Assembly: GCA_016794525.1 (NCBI GenBank) | Contig: JAEUJY010000155.1 | Location: forward strand, 86,995-150,994 | Length of the DNA: 64,000 nt | Direction: 5' to 3' | Source of the DNA: Myxococcales bacterium | GTDB taxonomy: Bacteria > Myxococcota_A > Polyangia > Haliangiales > Haliangiaceae | Part shown: piece by piece, positions 20,924-29,582 of the stretch | Numbering within the stretch: the first letter of the stretch is position 1 | Layout: each line of letters starts with the position of its first letter | Translations under genes and position numbers: made by a program | The notes under the pieces: generated by a model | What the model was told of the DNA's origin: nothing | The model's input: the letters and a program-made list of their open reading frames with translations, nothing else | Databases searched by the model: none

Positions 20924-23755
20924 TTACGCGCGGGCGGCCAGCGTGCGCAGCAGCGCGCCGCCGAACTCGGGCCAGCGCGCCAGCGCGCGGGTGAACGTCG
21001 GCTGGTCGATCACCAGCACCGTGGTCGGCGCGACCGCGGTGATCGTCATCGCCCGGGGCGCGCGATCGATCAGCGCCAGCTCGCCGAGCACGGCGCCGGC
21101 GGTGAAGCGCGGCGGCGCCTCGCCGGTGCCGGCCAGCTCGCCGTCGAGCACGGCGAACATCGCGTCGCCGGGATCGCCCGCGGTCACCAGCACCTCGCCG
21201 GCCGCGAGCTGGCGGCGCGGCGCCGCCGCGGCCAGCTCGTCGACGTGATCGCCGGCCAGATCGTCGAAGAACCGGCACTGCCGCAGCGCCGCCAGGCCGG
21301 CCTCGCGGTCGGCGGCGCGCCCGGCCAGCAGCGCCGCCAGCCACGGCTCCTCGGCGGCGACCCGCGCGAGCGCGCCGGCGCCGGTCGGCGGCCGCAGCGA
21401 CGCCTCGAGCAGATCGAGCACCGGCAGCGGCGCGCTGGCCACCTCCTGGAACAGATCGAGGGCGCGCCGGCGCAGCGGCTCGGGCGCGTCGAGCATGCGC
21501 CGGCCGGCGGCGAGCAGCGGCAGCGGATCGCGGCCCTCGGCGGCGGTGCCCAGCGCGACCGCCAGCACCAGCCGGCGCGTCGCGCGACGGATCGCGCGGC
21601 CCAGCTCGGCGGCGTGGAGCGCGGGCTGGCCGACGCCGCGGGCCGCCACCAGCGCGGCCAGCGCCGCGCGCTCGCGCTCGATCGCGGTGGCCGCCAGCTC
21701 GGGCGATGGCGCCGCGCCGGCGCGGGCGTGGCTGGCCAGGCTGCGCAGCGCCGCGGCGCGCACGTCGGGGTCGGGATCGGCGGCCAGCCGCGGCAGCAGC
21801 GCGCCGGGGTGGGGCGCGGCGGCCCGGGCGCGGGCCAGCGCCGCGCGGCCGTCGCGATCGATCACGTCGAGCCGCTCGGCCAGCGCCGCGGCGTCGCGAT
21901 CGTCGAGGTCGGCCACCGCGGCGGTGGCGTCGCGCTCGCCGGCGACCAGCGCCGCGATCAGCGCGGCCAGCGCGTCGGCGCCGCCGGCGGTGGCGGCGAC
22001 CAGCGCGTGGGCCCGGCCCGGGCCGGCCAGCGCCGCCAGCACCTGCGCGTCGTAGCCGTCGGGGCGGCCGCGGCGTGCGATCCGCGCGGCCCACGCGCCG
22101 TCGCGGGTGATCAGCTCGCCCACCACCGCGGCGCGCTCGGCGGCGGTGGCCAGCCCGACCTCGGCGCGGGCGGCGCGGATCGCGCGGCCGACGTCGGCGT
22201 CGATCGTCGCGTCGGCGTCGAGCTCGGCGATCGCGCCGCGGGCGTCGTGGGCGGCCAGCGCCGCGATCCCGGCGACGCGCGCGTCGTCGTCGTCCTCGAT
22301 CTGCACCGCGCCGATCAGGTCGGCCTGGGCCGCCGAGTGCGGCCGGCGCGCGGCGATCGCGTACAGCGCGCGGCGCACCGCCGGCTCGTCGTGGGCCAGG
22401 TGCGAGCTCACGTCGTCGGCGCGGCCGCCCGACCGCACCAGCGCGGCCCGCGCCAGCGCGCCGTCGTCGGCGCCGGTCGCGTCGACCAGCCGGCGCAGCT
22501 CGTCGAGGTCGATCCGCTCGCGGGCCCGCTCGCCGATCGCCACGCCGCGCATGCCCAGCGGCGCCGCCAGCGCCGCCACGAACCGCCGGGCCGCGCGCCG
22601 CACGGCGTAGCCGAGCACCGCGGTGGTGGCGACGATCGCCGCGCCGAACCGCAGCGGCCGCGCGAGCACGCCAGGGCCGAACCCGACCAGCACCAGCGCG
22701 GCCAGCGCCGCGCCGATCGGCGTGAACAACCCGCGCAGCAAGATCTTCCACCGCGCGCGCGGCAGCGGCGGCAGCGCCGACAGCGACACCTCCTGGCCGG
22801 TGCGCGACGTCGCCGAGCGCAGCACCTTCTCGCCGGTGCGCAGCGTCGCCAGCGCCGCGAAGCCCGGCATCGCGACCAGCACCATCGCGCCGAGCGCGGT
22901 CAGCGCCGGGTGGATCGACACCGTCACCGGCAGCCGCTGGCTGGTGAGCAGCCGCGGGATCACCAGCGCCTGCAGCACCAGCTGGATCGCGTGGGTGCCG
23001 CCGTGGAACAGGCTGACCGCGGTCGCCAGATCGCCGCCCTTCCAGTGGGTCTTGAGCGACGCGCCGAACCGGAACTCCAGCGCGGTGGCCACCGCCGACT
23101 CGGCGATCGCCGCCACCGCGAGCCAGCGCAGGAGCGCGTGGTGATCGGGGGACAGCTCGGTCGACGCGCCCGGCGGCGCCGCCATGCCGGGCGCCCCGCC
23201 GGCGGCCAGCGCCCGCTGCGCGCCGATCGCCGCGCCGACCGCGCCGATCGCGAACACCGCCGACAGCCACGGCACGCTGGCCGCGCCGAGCTTCGAGGTC
23301 AGCGCGGCGGCGGCGAACCCGGCGATCGCGCCGCCCGCGGTGATCGCGGCGCCGGCCCGCGGCAGCATGCGCCGCGCGTCGCGGCCGGCGACGCTGGCCG
23401 CGACGGTGTTCCACAGCGCGACGTTGGCCACCGAGGCCAGCGTCGTCGTCGTCAGCGCCACCACGAACGGCCAGGCCCCGCCGCGGCCGATCAGCGTCGG
23501 CGCGAGGCCGGCCGCGATCGTCAGCGCGACGCCCACCGCGACGTCGACGGCGGCCGACGGCGCGCGGCCGGTGGCGGCGTCGTAGGCCAGCGTGCCGATC
23601 GCGAACGCGACCGCCTGGCTGACCAGCAGGATCGGGATCCACTTCGCGCCGTAGCTGGCGAGGAACGCCGCCTCGGCGTACGCCCGCAGCGCGATCGCCG
23701 CGACGTTGACCGCGAAGATCATCAGCACGCCGAGGCCGTAGGCGCGCTGGTTCAC
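20924..23755 (-). CDS. MFS/ATP-ADP-translocase-like membrane protein fused to HEAT-like repeats and a cyclic-nucleotide-binding domain
   Basis: 943 residues. Residues 1 to about 430 hold about ten membrane segments (for example GLGVLMIFAVNVAAIALRAY and VDVAVGVALTIAAGLAPTLI), in the style of NTP/NDP-exchanger-related MFS proteins. About 430-790 is Ala-rich with repeated 'd.d..vR.aAl..La' helices (ADPDPDVRAAALRSLASHA), as in HEAT repeats. Residues about 800-943 are a cyclic-nucleotide-binding domain: FDDLAGDHVDELAAAAPRR, then GELALIDRAPRAMTITA, which keeps the Gly-Glu and Arg-Ala of the phosphate-binding cassette. It is the last gene of a tight three-gene unit, overlapping the previous gene by 4 nt. 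What it moves or senses is unknown; a regulatory role through the nucleotide domain is an inference. Confidence 0.75.
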   Translation of the reverse strand: MNQRAYGLGVLMIFAVNVAAIALRAYAEAAFLASYGAKWIPILLVSQAVAFAIGTLAYDAATGRAPSAAVDVAVGVALTIAAGLAPTLIGRGGAWPFVVALTTTTLASVANVALWNTVAASVAGRDARRMLPRAGAAITAGGAIAGFAAAALTSKLGAASVPWLSAVFAIGAVGAAIGAQRALAAGGAPGMAAPPGASTELSPDHHALLRWLAVAAIAESAVATALEFRFGASLKTHWKGGDLATAVSLFHGGTHAIQLVLQALVIPRLLTSQRLPVTVSIHPALTALGAMVLVAMPGFAALATLRTGEKVLRSATSRTGQEVSLSALPPLPRARWKILLRGLFTPIGAALAALVLVGFGPGVLARPLRFGAAIVATTAVLGYAVRRAARRFVAALAAPLGMRGVAIGERARERIDLDELRRLVDATGADDGALARAALVRSGGRADDVSSHLAHDEPAVRRALYAIAARRPHSAAQADLIGAVQIEDDDDARVAGIAALAAHDARGAIAELDADATIDADVGRAIRAARAEVGLATAAERAAVVGELITRDGAWAARIARRGRPDGYDAQVLAALAGPGRAHALVAATAGGADALAALIAALVAGERDATAAVADLDDRDAAALAERLDVIDRDGRAALARARAAAPHPGALLPRLAADPDPDVRAAALRSLASHARAGAAPSPELAATAIERERAALAALVAARGVGQPALHAAELGRAIRRATRRLVLAVALGTAAEGRDPLPLLAAGRRMLDAPEPLRRRALDLFQEVASAPLPVLDLLEASLRPPTGAGALARVAAEEPWLAALLAGRAADREAGLAALRQCRFFDDLAGDHVDELAAAAPRRQLAAGEVLVTAGDPGDAMFAVLDGELAGTGEAPPRFTAGAVLGELALIDRAPRAMTITAVAPTTVLVIDQPTFTRALARWPEFGGALLRTLAARA

Positions 23756-24144
23756 GGCGCCCCCGCGCGGACCCGGCCGGCGAGCTGGCGCGCCAGCGCG
23801 GTGGTCGCGGCGCCGTGCTCGGCCAGCACGTCGAGGAAGTCGTCGACCGCGATCTCGACCACCGCCGCGGCGGCGGTCGCCGTCAGGGTCCGGGGCGCCG
23901 CGCCGACCAGCGCGCCGTCGACGCCGAGCACCGCGCCGGGGGCGTGCTCGCCGGCGTCGTCGTGCAGGCGCCCGCTCGCCACCACCAGCACCACGTCGCT
24001 GCCGTCCCTGCGGGTCGCGACGGTCGCGCCGGCGGGGAGCTCGCGCGCCCGCACCCGGGCCGCCAGCGCGACCAGCGCCGGCGCCGGCACCTCCGCGAAC
24101 ACCGCCGTCCGGGCCAGCGCCCGCGCGCGCCCGAGCAGATCCAT
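23752..24144 (-). CDS. Stand-alone cyclic-nucleotide-binding-fold protein
   Basis: 130 residues, almost entirely one CNB-type domain: FAEVPAPALVALAARVRARE, GATVATRRDGSDVVLVVASG, then LGVDGALVGAAPRTLTATA. The cassette lacks the usual Glu (GVD in place of GE), but the Pro-Arg remains, so true cAMP/cGMP binding is doubtful. No output domain is attached. It starts right next to the stop of the coiled-coil repeat gene, with no intervening base, and its TGA overlaps the ATG of the transporter-like gene, which has a more canonical copy of the same domain. It may be a partner or decoy for that domain. Confidence 0.7.
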   Translation of the reverse strand: MDLLGRARALARTAVFAEVPAPALVALAARVRARELPAGATVATRRDGSDVVLVVASGRLHDDAGEHAPGAVLGVDGALVGAAPRTLTATAAAAVVEIAVDDFLDVLAEHGAATTALARQLAGRVRAGAP

Positions 24145-24567
24145 CTACTTCTTGGCCAGGATCTTCTTCTGGTTGCCGAGGATCGCGCGCTGGTTGGCGA
24201 TCACCGCGTCGAGCTTGCCCTGGTTGCCGACGATCTTCTTCTGGTTGGCCAGCACCGTGTCGAGCTTGGCCTGGTTGCCGGCGATCTTCTTCTGGTTGGC
24301 CAGCACCGCGTCGAGCTTGGCCTGGTTGCCGACGATCTTCTTCTGGTTGGCCAGCACCGCGTCGATCTTCTTGCCGTTGGCGACGACGGCGTCGAGCTTG
24401 CCCTGGTTGGCCATGATCTTCTTCTGGTTGGCCAGGATCGTGTCGAGCCGGCCTTGGTTGCCGGCGATGGTCGCCTGGTTGGCCAGGATCTTCTCCTGGT
24501 TGGCGATGATCCGCTCCTGGTTGGCGATGATCGTGGCCTGGTTCGCGATGACGGTCTCTTCGGACAT
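24145..24567 (-). CDS. Asn-Gln heptad-repeat coiled-coil protein
   Basis: 140 residues made almost wholly of a repeat built on the core (A/G)NQ-x-x-(I/L). The first part is pure heptads (IANQATI, IANQERI, IANQEKI). The rest alternates a heptad with a decad, giving a 17-residue unit such as LDAVLANQKKIVGNQAK. Hydrophobic residues fall at coiled-coil core positions and Asn-Gln sits at a fixed place, so a long parallel oligomeric rod is expected. ATG 24567 is chosen over the upstream ATG (24615) because an AAAGGGGG stretch precedes it. There is no signal peptide. It is the first gene of the operon with the CNB-fold protein and the transporter-like protein. No known family is recognised; a scaffold role is inference. 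Confidence 0.75.
   Translation of the reverse strand: MSEETVIANQATIIANQERIIANQEKILANQATIAGNQGRLDTILANQKKIMANQGKLDAVVANGKKIDAVLANQKKIVGNQAKLDAVLANQKKIAGNQAKLDTVLANQKKIVGNQGKLDAVIANQRAILGNQKKILAKK
24202..24354. repeat. Three 51-bp tandem units inside the coiled-coil gene
   Basis: Units at 24202-24252, 24253-24303 and 24304-24354 begin CACCG(C/T)GTCGAGCTTG and differ at only a few bases. Each encodes one 17-residue repeat, so unit gain or loss would keep the frame. A more diverged unit follows. Confidence 0.85.
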
Positions 24568-24659
24568 GGAGCCCCCTTTGCGCCGCATCATCGACGCAGG
24601 CGCCGCCCCGATCAACCCGCCCGGCCGTCTCTCATCGACGGTGCCCCACGGCTGGTCGG

Positions 24660-24684
24660 GGAGGGTCTTCGCGGAAGACCCTCC
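24660..24684 (-). terminator. Perfect 11-bp hairpin after the PHM-like gene
   Basis: GGAGGGTCTTC and GAAGACCCTCC pair around GCG, 6 nt beyond the stop of the 24691-25734 gene. It separates that gene from the downstream coiled-coil operon. Confidence 0.7.
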
Positions 24685-24690
24685 AAGGTC

Positions 24691-25734
24691 TCAGAGCCCG
24701 TTCTGCATCAGGTACCGACACGCCGCCGCCGACACGACGTCGCCCTCGGCCGCCGGGCAGCACACGTCGATGCCGTCGGGCGGGTTGAACTGGTTCGAGT
24801 GCGCGCACACCTTGGGCCCCTGGCTCGGGTAGTAGTACAGCCAGAAGAAGCACATCTCGTCGTCGACGCCCTCGCCGAACTGGATCCGGCGGCCGGTGTC
24901 GTTGACGTAGTCGCACGAGAACCGGAAGCCGCCCGCGGTCGGGATCTGGAAGGGCGCGTAGGTGGTCTCGGGCTCGTCCCAGTTGAAGTTGGCCGGGGCG
25001 TAGACCGTCGTGCCGGGATCGTCGCGATCGGTCGCGGTCGCCACCGTCACCGACCTGCCGCGGGCGTGGGTGTGGCCGGTGATCGCGAAGACGTTGGCGC
25101 CGCCGAACCCGGCCAGCGGCAGGAAAGTCGGGCCGACGGTCTGGACCGACGGGCTCGACGGGAGGTCGATGTCGGGCGTGCCCGCGAAGATGAAGTCCGC
25201 CTCCTGGTGGGCGCCGAGCACGGTCTGGAACTCGGCGGTGGCGGTGACCGGCAGCGGCTGGTCGGTGGTGTTGATGTAGTGCAGCTCGAGCCGGATCAGC
25301 TGATCGGGCTTGAGCGTGAAGACGACGTCGTCGGGCAAGGTCAACGTCTCGACGGCGCGCTGGGTGATCATCAGCGGCGCGCCGTTGGCGGGATCGAGGG
25401 TGCCGGTGAACGGCTGGCAGTCGGTCGGCGTGGTGTTCACCGCGCCGTCGGCCTTGCGGTAGACGATGAAGTGGTGCGAGGCCTCGCCCAGCACGTTGTG
25501 GATCGCGTGGACCTGGATGTTGTCGGTGTTGCCGAGGCGGACGTAGACACACTTGGTGCCTTCCTCGCCGGGCGGGATCGTGTACGGACCCCAGGTCGCG
25601 GTGTACGTGCCGGTCGTGAACGTCGCGTCGGGCGCGGCGTCCGGGCCGGGATCGGTGTTGCCGCCGCCGCCGCCACAGCCAGCCACCAGGGTCACGAACG
25701 TCGTCGCAGCGAGCGCAAGGCGAAACAAATCCAT
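24691..25734 (-). CDS. Lipoprotein with copper type II (PHM/DBM-like) monooxygenase fold
   Basis: 347 residues. Lipoprotein signal with Cys20 (LVAGC), then a Gly/Asp/Pro linker. The body has ASHHFIVYRK, GHTHARG and a Met-containing GVDDEMCFFWLYYYP segment. These fit the copper ligand pattern of ascorbate-dependent peptidylglycine/dopamine monooxygenases: a His-His pair, a His-x-His and a Met. Homologues of this kind are common as lipoproteins in myxobacteria, but their substrate is unknown. Cys residues in the last 40 residues (KVCAHSN, VCCPAAEG, AACRYL) suggest disulfides. GAGGAGG lies 6 nt before ATG 25734. The gene is isolated and has its own hairpin. Confidence 0.75.
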   Translation of the reverse strand: MDLFRLALAATTFVTLVAGCGGGGGNTDPGPDAAPDATFTTGTYTATWGPYTIPPGEEGTKCVYVRLGNTDNIQVHAIHNVLGEASHHFIVYRKADGAVNTTPTDCQPFTGTLDPANGAPLMITQRAVETLTLPDDVVFTLKPDQLIRLELHYINTTDQPLPVTATAEFQTVLGAHQEADFIFAGTPDIDLPSSPSVQTVGPTFLPLAGFGGANVFAITGHTHARGRSVTVATATDRDDPGTTVYAPANFNWDEPETTYAPFQIPTAGGFRFSCDYVNDTGRRIQFGEGVDDEMCFFWLYYYPSQGPKVCAHSNQFNPPDGIDVCCPAAEGDVVSAAACRYLMQNGL

Positions 25735-25793
25735 CGCGGTCCTCCTCGGGGCCGCGAGTATGTCCGAACCGCCGCGGCGATTGCCACCAGGAA

Positions 25794-26372
25794 CTACAGC
25801 GGGAAGTCGAGCGTGATCGTCAGCCCGCCGTCGGCGCCGACCTCGACCTCGGCGGTCCAGTCGCCGGCGCCGAGCGGGAAGCTGCCGGTGGGCGCGGCCG
25901 GCGCCGCCGCGGTCAGGTCGCGGGCGAAGCCGTCGAAGATCGGCTCGGCGGCGAGGGCGTCGAGCGCGGCGAGCAGCTCGGCGGCGGCGGCGAGGACCGC
26001 GGGGCGATCGCGGGCGGCGACGCGGCGCGCCGCGGGGCCGCGGACCTCGATGGAGGCGTGGACGCAGCCGCCCTGGCCGATCCACACGCGACGCCCGTCG
26101 GCCAGCGTCACCGCCTCGGCGGCGCTGGTCGCGCCGGTGGTGTGGAAGACGTGGCAGGTCGGCGCCGCCGCGGCCGCCGCGAGCAGCGCCGACGACGCGC
26201 CGTGGATGCACGCGTCGTCGGGGGAGCCCGGCGGCGGCGCCGCGAACGGCGAGGCGTCGGCGGGGCAGGCCGCCGGTGGGGTCGGCGGCGCGGAGCGGTT
26301 GGCGATGTCGCCGGGCGGGGCCTTGGCGCCGCACGCGGCGCCGAGCGATGCGATCACGAGGGCGCGGTACAC
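25794..26372 (-). CDS. Hypothetical lipoprotein
   Basis: 192 residues from GTG 26372, with a short lipoprotein signal and Cys14 (SLGAAC). The mature part has a Pro/Ala linker, then CIHGASS, CHVFHTTG and GGCVHASIEVRG, followed by a helical and a beta part. No family is recognised. It diverges from the isocitrate dehydrogenase gene with only 33 nt between starts, so the two promoters must overlap the coding starts. It lies 59 nt upstream of the PHM-like gene start on the same strand. Confidence 0.55.
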   Translation of the reverse strand: MYRALVIASLGAACGAKAPPGDIANRSAPPTPPAACPADASPFAAPPPGSPDDACIHGASSALLAAAAAAPTCHVFHTTGATSAAEAVTLADGRRVWIGQGGCVHASIEVRGPAARRVAARDRPAVLAAAAELLAALDALAAEPIFDGFARDLTAAAPAAPTGSFPLGAGDWTAEVEVGADGGLTITLDFPL

Positions 26373-26405
26373 GTCGCCACTCTACGACGGTGGTACACCT
26401 CGCGC

Positions 26406-27452
<1,047 letters not shown>

Positions 27453-27457
27453 CCGGC

Positions 27458-27982
27458 GTGCGGGCGCGCGTGATCGTCGTCGCGCTGGTGGTCGCCGCGT
27501 GCGCGCGCGAGCCGGCGCTGGCGAGCTACCACGAGCAGGCCCTGGCGGTGACCGCCGCCTACGCGCCGCAGGTCGACGCGCTGGTCGCGCGCGGCGAGCG
27601 CCTGGGCGCGCGGCTCGCGGCGGTGCCGGCGACCGTCGACGGCCAGCCGGCGCTGGCGGCCCGGCTCGCGACCGACGCCACGACGCTGGCCGCGCTGCGC
27701 GACGCGATCGTCGGCTTGCCGGCAGCGACCGCCGCGGCGATCGCCCAGCGCCAGCGCGGCCCGGTGGTGGCGGTCCTGACCCGGACCAGCAGCGAGGTCG
27801 CGGTCGGCGTGGTGCAGCTGGGCGACGAGCTCGCGGCGGCCGAGCGCGAGATGGCCGCGCTCGAGACCCGCGCCAAGGCGCTGGCGGCGGCGGCGGCGGC
27901 GGCGGCCGCGCCGGCGACCCCGGGGGCGCCGCCCGCCCCCGCGCCGCTCCTGCGGTCGGCGACGCCGCAACCGCACCCTTGA
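27458..27982 (+). CDS. Small helical lipoprotein
   Basis: 174 residues from GTG 27458, 5 nt after the dehydrogenase stop. Lipoprotein signal with Cys15 (ALVVAAC). The rest is almost all helix with long Ala/Glu/Arg stretches (LGDELAAAEREMAALETRAK) and a Pro-rich end, so it is probably a coiled-coil envelope protein. No family is recognised. Its last codons overlap the -35-like element of the ArsR-like gene that follows. Confidence 0.55.
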   Translation: MRARVIVVALVVAACAREPALASYHEQALAVTAAYAPQVDALVARGERLGARLAAVPATVDGQPALAARLATDATTLAALRDAIVGLPAATAAAIAQRQRGPVVAVLTRTSSEVAVGVVQLGDELAAAEREMAALETRAKALAAAAAAAAAPATPGAPPAPAPLLRSATPQPHP

Positions 27983-27983
27983 C

Positions 27984-28005
27984 ATAGTTCGACAACCGTC
28001 GTACT
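27984..28005 (+). promoter_or_regulatory. Candidate operator of the ArsR-like regulator (site 1)
   Basis: A palindrome AGTnCGACnnnnGTCGnACT (27986-28005) lies 9 nt before the regulator's GTG. Just upstream TTGACA (27979-27984) is a good -35, placing the palindrome over the promoter. The same ATAGTTCGA start, with ACT at the same spacing, recurs before the next gene. Autoregulation is inferred. Confidence 0.55.
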
Positions 28006-28014
28006 GATGGCGCC

Positions 28015-28326
28015 GTGGATCGCCCGGACGTCAAGCGCCTCGCGCGCCAGCTCAAGGCCTTGGGGCACCCCAACCGCCTGCAGCTGTTCTTGAACCTCGT
28101 CGAGGAGAGCCAGCTCGACCTCGCCAAGGGCCGGACCCACGACTGCTTCCTGGCCAAGCTGCTCGGCGGCCTGGACATCAACGCCCCGACGGTGTCGCAC
28201 CACGTGAAGGAGCTGGCCGACGCCGGCTTGATCGACACCGAGCGCCAGGGCAAGCAGCTGATCTGCTCGGTGCGCCCCGACGCGCTGCACGCGCTGCGCG
28301 CGCTGTTCGAGCCGACCGGGACCTGA
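28015..28326 (+). CDS. ArsR-type winged-helix transcriptional regulator
   Basis: 103 residues from GTG 28015. The fold reads LARQLKALGHPNRLQLFLNL, then DINAPTVSHHVKELADAGLI (recognition helix with the Ser-His-His of ArsR proteins) and a beta wing DTERQGKQLICSVRP. No Cys-rich metal site is seen: Cys at DCFLAKLL and ICSVRP are separated and not in the classical CVC arrangement, so the signal may not be a metal. It is followed after 73 nt by a quinone oxidoreductase gene with a matching upstream motif. It likely represses itself and that gene. Confidence 0.85.
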   Translation: MDRPDVKRLARQLKALGHPNRLQLFLNLVEESQLDLAKGRTHDCFLAKLLGGLDINAPTVSHHVKELADAGLIDTERQGKQLICSVRPDALHALRALFEPTGT

Positions 28327-28365
28327 CGACCGCCGCACGGCGCGTCGAGGTTTCGGCGCGCTCTT

Positions 28366-28387
28366 ATAGTTCGATGTTTCAGAAACT
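28366..28387 (+). promoter_or_regulatory. Second copy of the candidate operator (site 2)
   Basis: ATAGTTCGA at 28366-28374 and ACT at 28385-28387 repeat the layout of site 1 at identical spacing, 12 nt before the oxidoreductase ATG. The inner half differs, so the dyad here is AGTT...AACT only. Confidence 0.45.
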
Positions 28388-28399
28388 TTGGAGAATCCG

Positions 28400-29404
28400 A
28401 TGACCAGCCAGCGCGAGATCGCGATCGAGTCCTACGGTGCCGCGTCGACCCTCAAGGTGCGCGAGCGCCCGATCCAGGCCCCCGGCGCCGGCGAGGTCGC
28501 GATCGACGTCGCGTACTCCGGGATCAACTTCGCCGATATCCAGATGCGGCTCGGCTTCTACCCCGACGCGCCGAAGAAGCCGTTCGTCCCGGGCTACGAG
28601 GTGTCGGGCAAGGTCGCCGCGGTCGGCCCCGGCGTCACCGGCTTCACGATCGGGCAGCCGGTCGTCGCGGGGACGTACTTCGGCGGCTACACCTCGCGCG
28701 CGGTGATCCCCGCGGTGCAGGCGTTCGCGCTGCCGGCCCACCTCGATCTCGAGGCCGGCGCCGCGCTGCCGGTGAACTACTTCACCGCGAAGCTCGCGCT
28801 GACCGAGATGGCGCGCGTGCGCGCCGGCGACAAGGTGCTGATCGAGTGCGCCACCGGCGGCGTCGGCGTGCTGGCGATCCAGCTCGCGCGGCACCTGGGC
28901 GCCGAGGTCACCGGGCTCACCACCAGCCCGCACAAGAAGCCGTTCATCGAGGGCCTCGGCGCCAAGGCGCTGACCAAGGCCGAGTGGCTCGCCGACGCCA
29001 CCGCCACCGGCTACGACTTCATCCTCAACGCGTCGGGCGGCGCCGAGATCCAGCCGCAGCGCGCGCGCCTCGGCATCACCGGCCGGATGGTGTGCATCGG
29101 CCTGTCGTCGGGCGTGAAGGACGGCAAGCGCAGCTTCGTGCGCATGGGCATGGCCGCGCTGCGCACGCCGCGGATCTCGGTGCTCAAGCTGTTCGACAGC
29201 AACAGCGGCATCTACGCGCTCAACGCGCTCAAGGTGCTCGAGGACCCGACCTGGGTGGCGAAGCTGACGCAGTCGCTGGGCGAGGTCGAGGCGGTCGGAC
29301 TCAAGCCGCACGTCGGCAAGGTCTTCGCCGCGACCGACGTCGCCGAGGCCCACCACCTGCTCGAGACCAAGGGCGCCACCGGCAAGGTGCTGCTGGCCTG
29401 GTGA
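28400..29404 (+). CDS. Zinc-independent quinone oxidoreductase (MDR family)
   Basis: 334 residues. The N-terminal GroES-like part has YSGINFADIQMRLGFYP and VPGYEVSGKVAAVG, as in NADPH:quinone reductases and VAT1-like proteins. The NADP-binding fold shows LIECATGGVGVLAIQLARHL (the glycine-rich A-x-x-G-V-G turn). No catalytic or structural zinc Cys sets are present. It ends ATDVAEAHHLLETKGATGKV, typical of the family. Reaction: NAD(P)H-dependent reduction of quinones or enones. ATG 28400 is preceded by TTTGGAGAA. Upstream lies an element shared with the ArsR-like gene, so it is probably the regulator's target. Confidence 0.85.
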   Translation: MTSQREIAIESYGAASTLKVRERPIQAPGAGEVAIDVAYSGINFADIQMRLGFYPDAPKKPFVPGYEVSGKVAAVGPGVTGFTIGQPVVAGTYFGGYTSRAVIPAVQAFALPAHLDLEAGAALPVNYFTAKLALTEMARVRAGDKVLIECATGGVGVLAIQLARHLGAEVTGLTTSPHKKPFIEGLGAKALTKAEWLADATATGYDFILNASGGAEIQPQRARLGITGRMVCIGLSSGVKDGKRSFVRMGMAALRTPRISVLKLFDSNSGIYALNALKVLEDPTWVAKLTQSLGEVEAVGLKPHVGKVFAATDVAEAHHLLETKGATGKVLLAW

Positions 29405-29425
29405 GGCGTCGCGAACCGCGACGCC
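29405..29425 (+). terminator. Perfect 9-bp hairpin right after the oxidoreductase stop
   Basis: GGCGTCGCG and CGCGACGCC pair around AAC. The stem begins on the first base after TGA. Confidence 0.65.
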
Positions 29426-29582
29426 GGGGGGCGCGATCGGGCAGCTGCGCCCCGTGGTTCCCACCCATGTTTCGTTTCGCAACGCCGCCGGCGATGACGC
29501 CGGCAACGCCCGCCGGATCTCCATCACTTGCGCGGCGCGACCGGCGTTCAGCGCCGGCACGACGCCTGCTACGCGTGTGGCC

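Noticed and set aside
24145..24567. CRISPR-like or ice-binding repeat at the 51-bp units.
   Set aside because: The units are coding, contiguous and free of spacers, and the periodicity fits a coiled coil rather than a Thr/Ala-type ice-binding solenoid.
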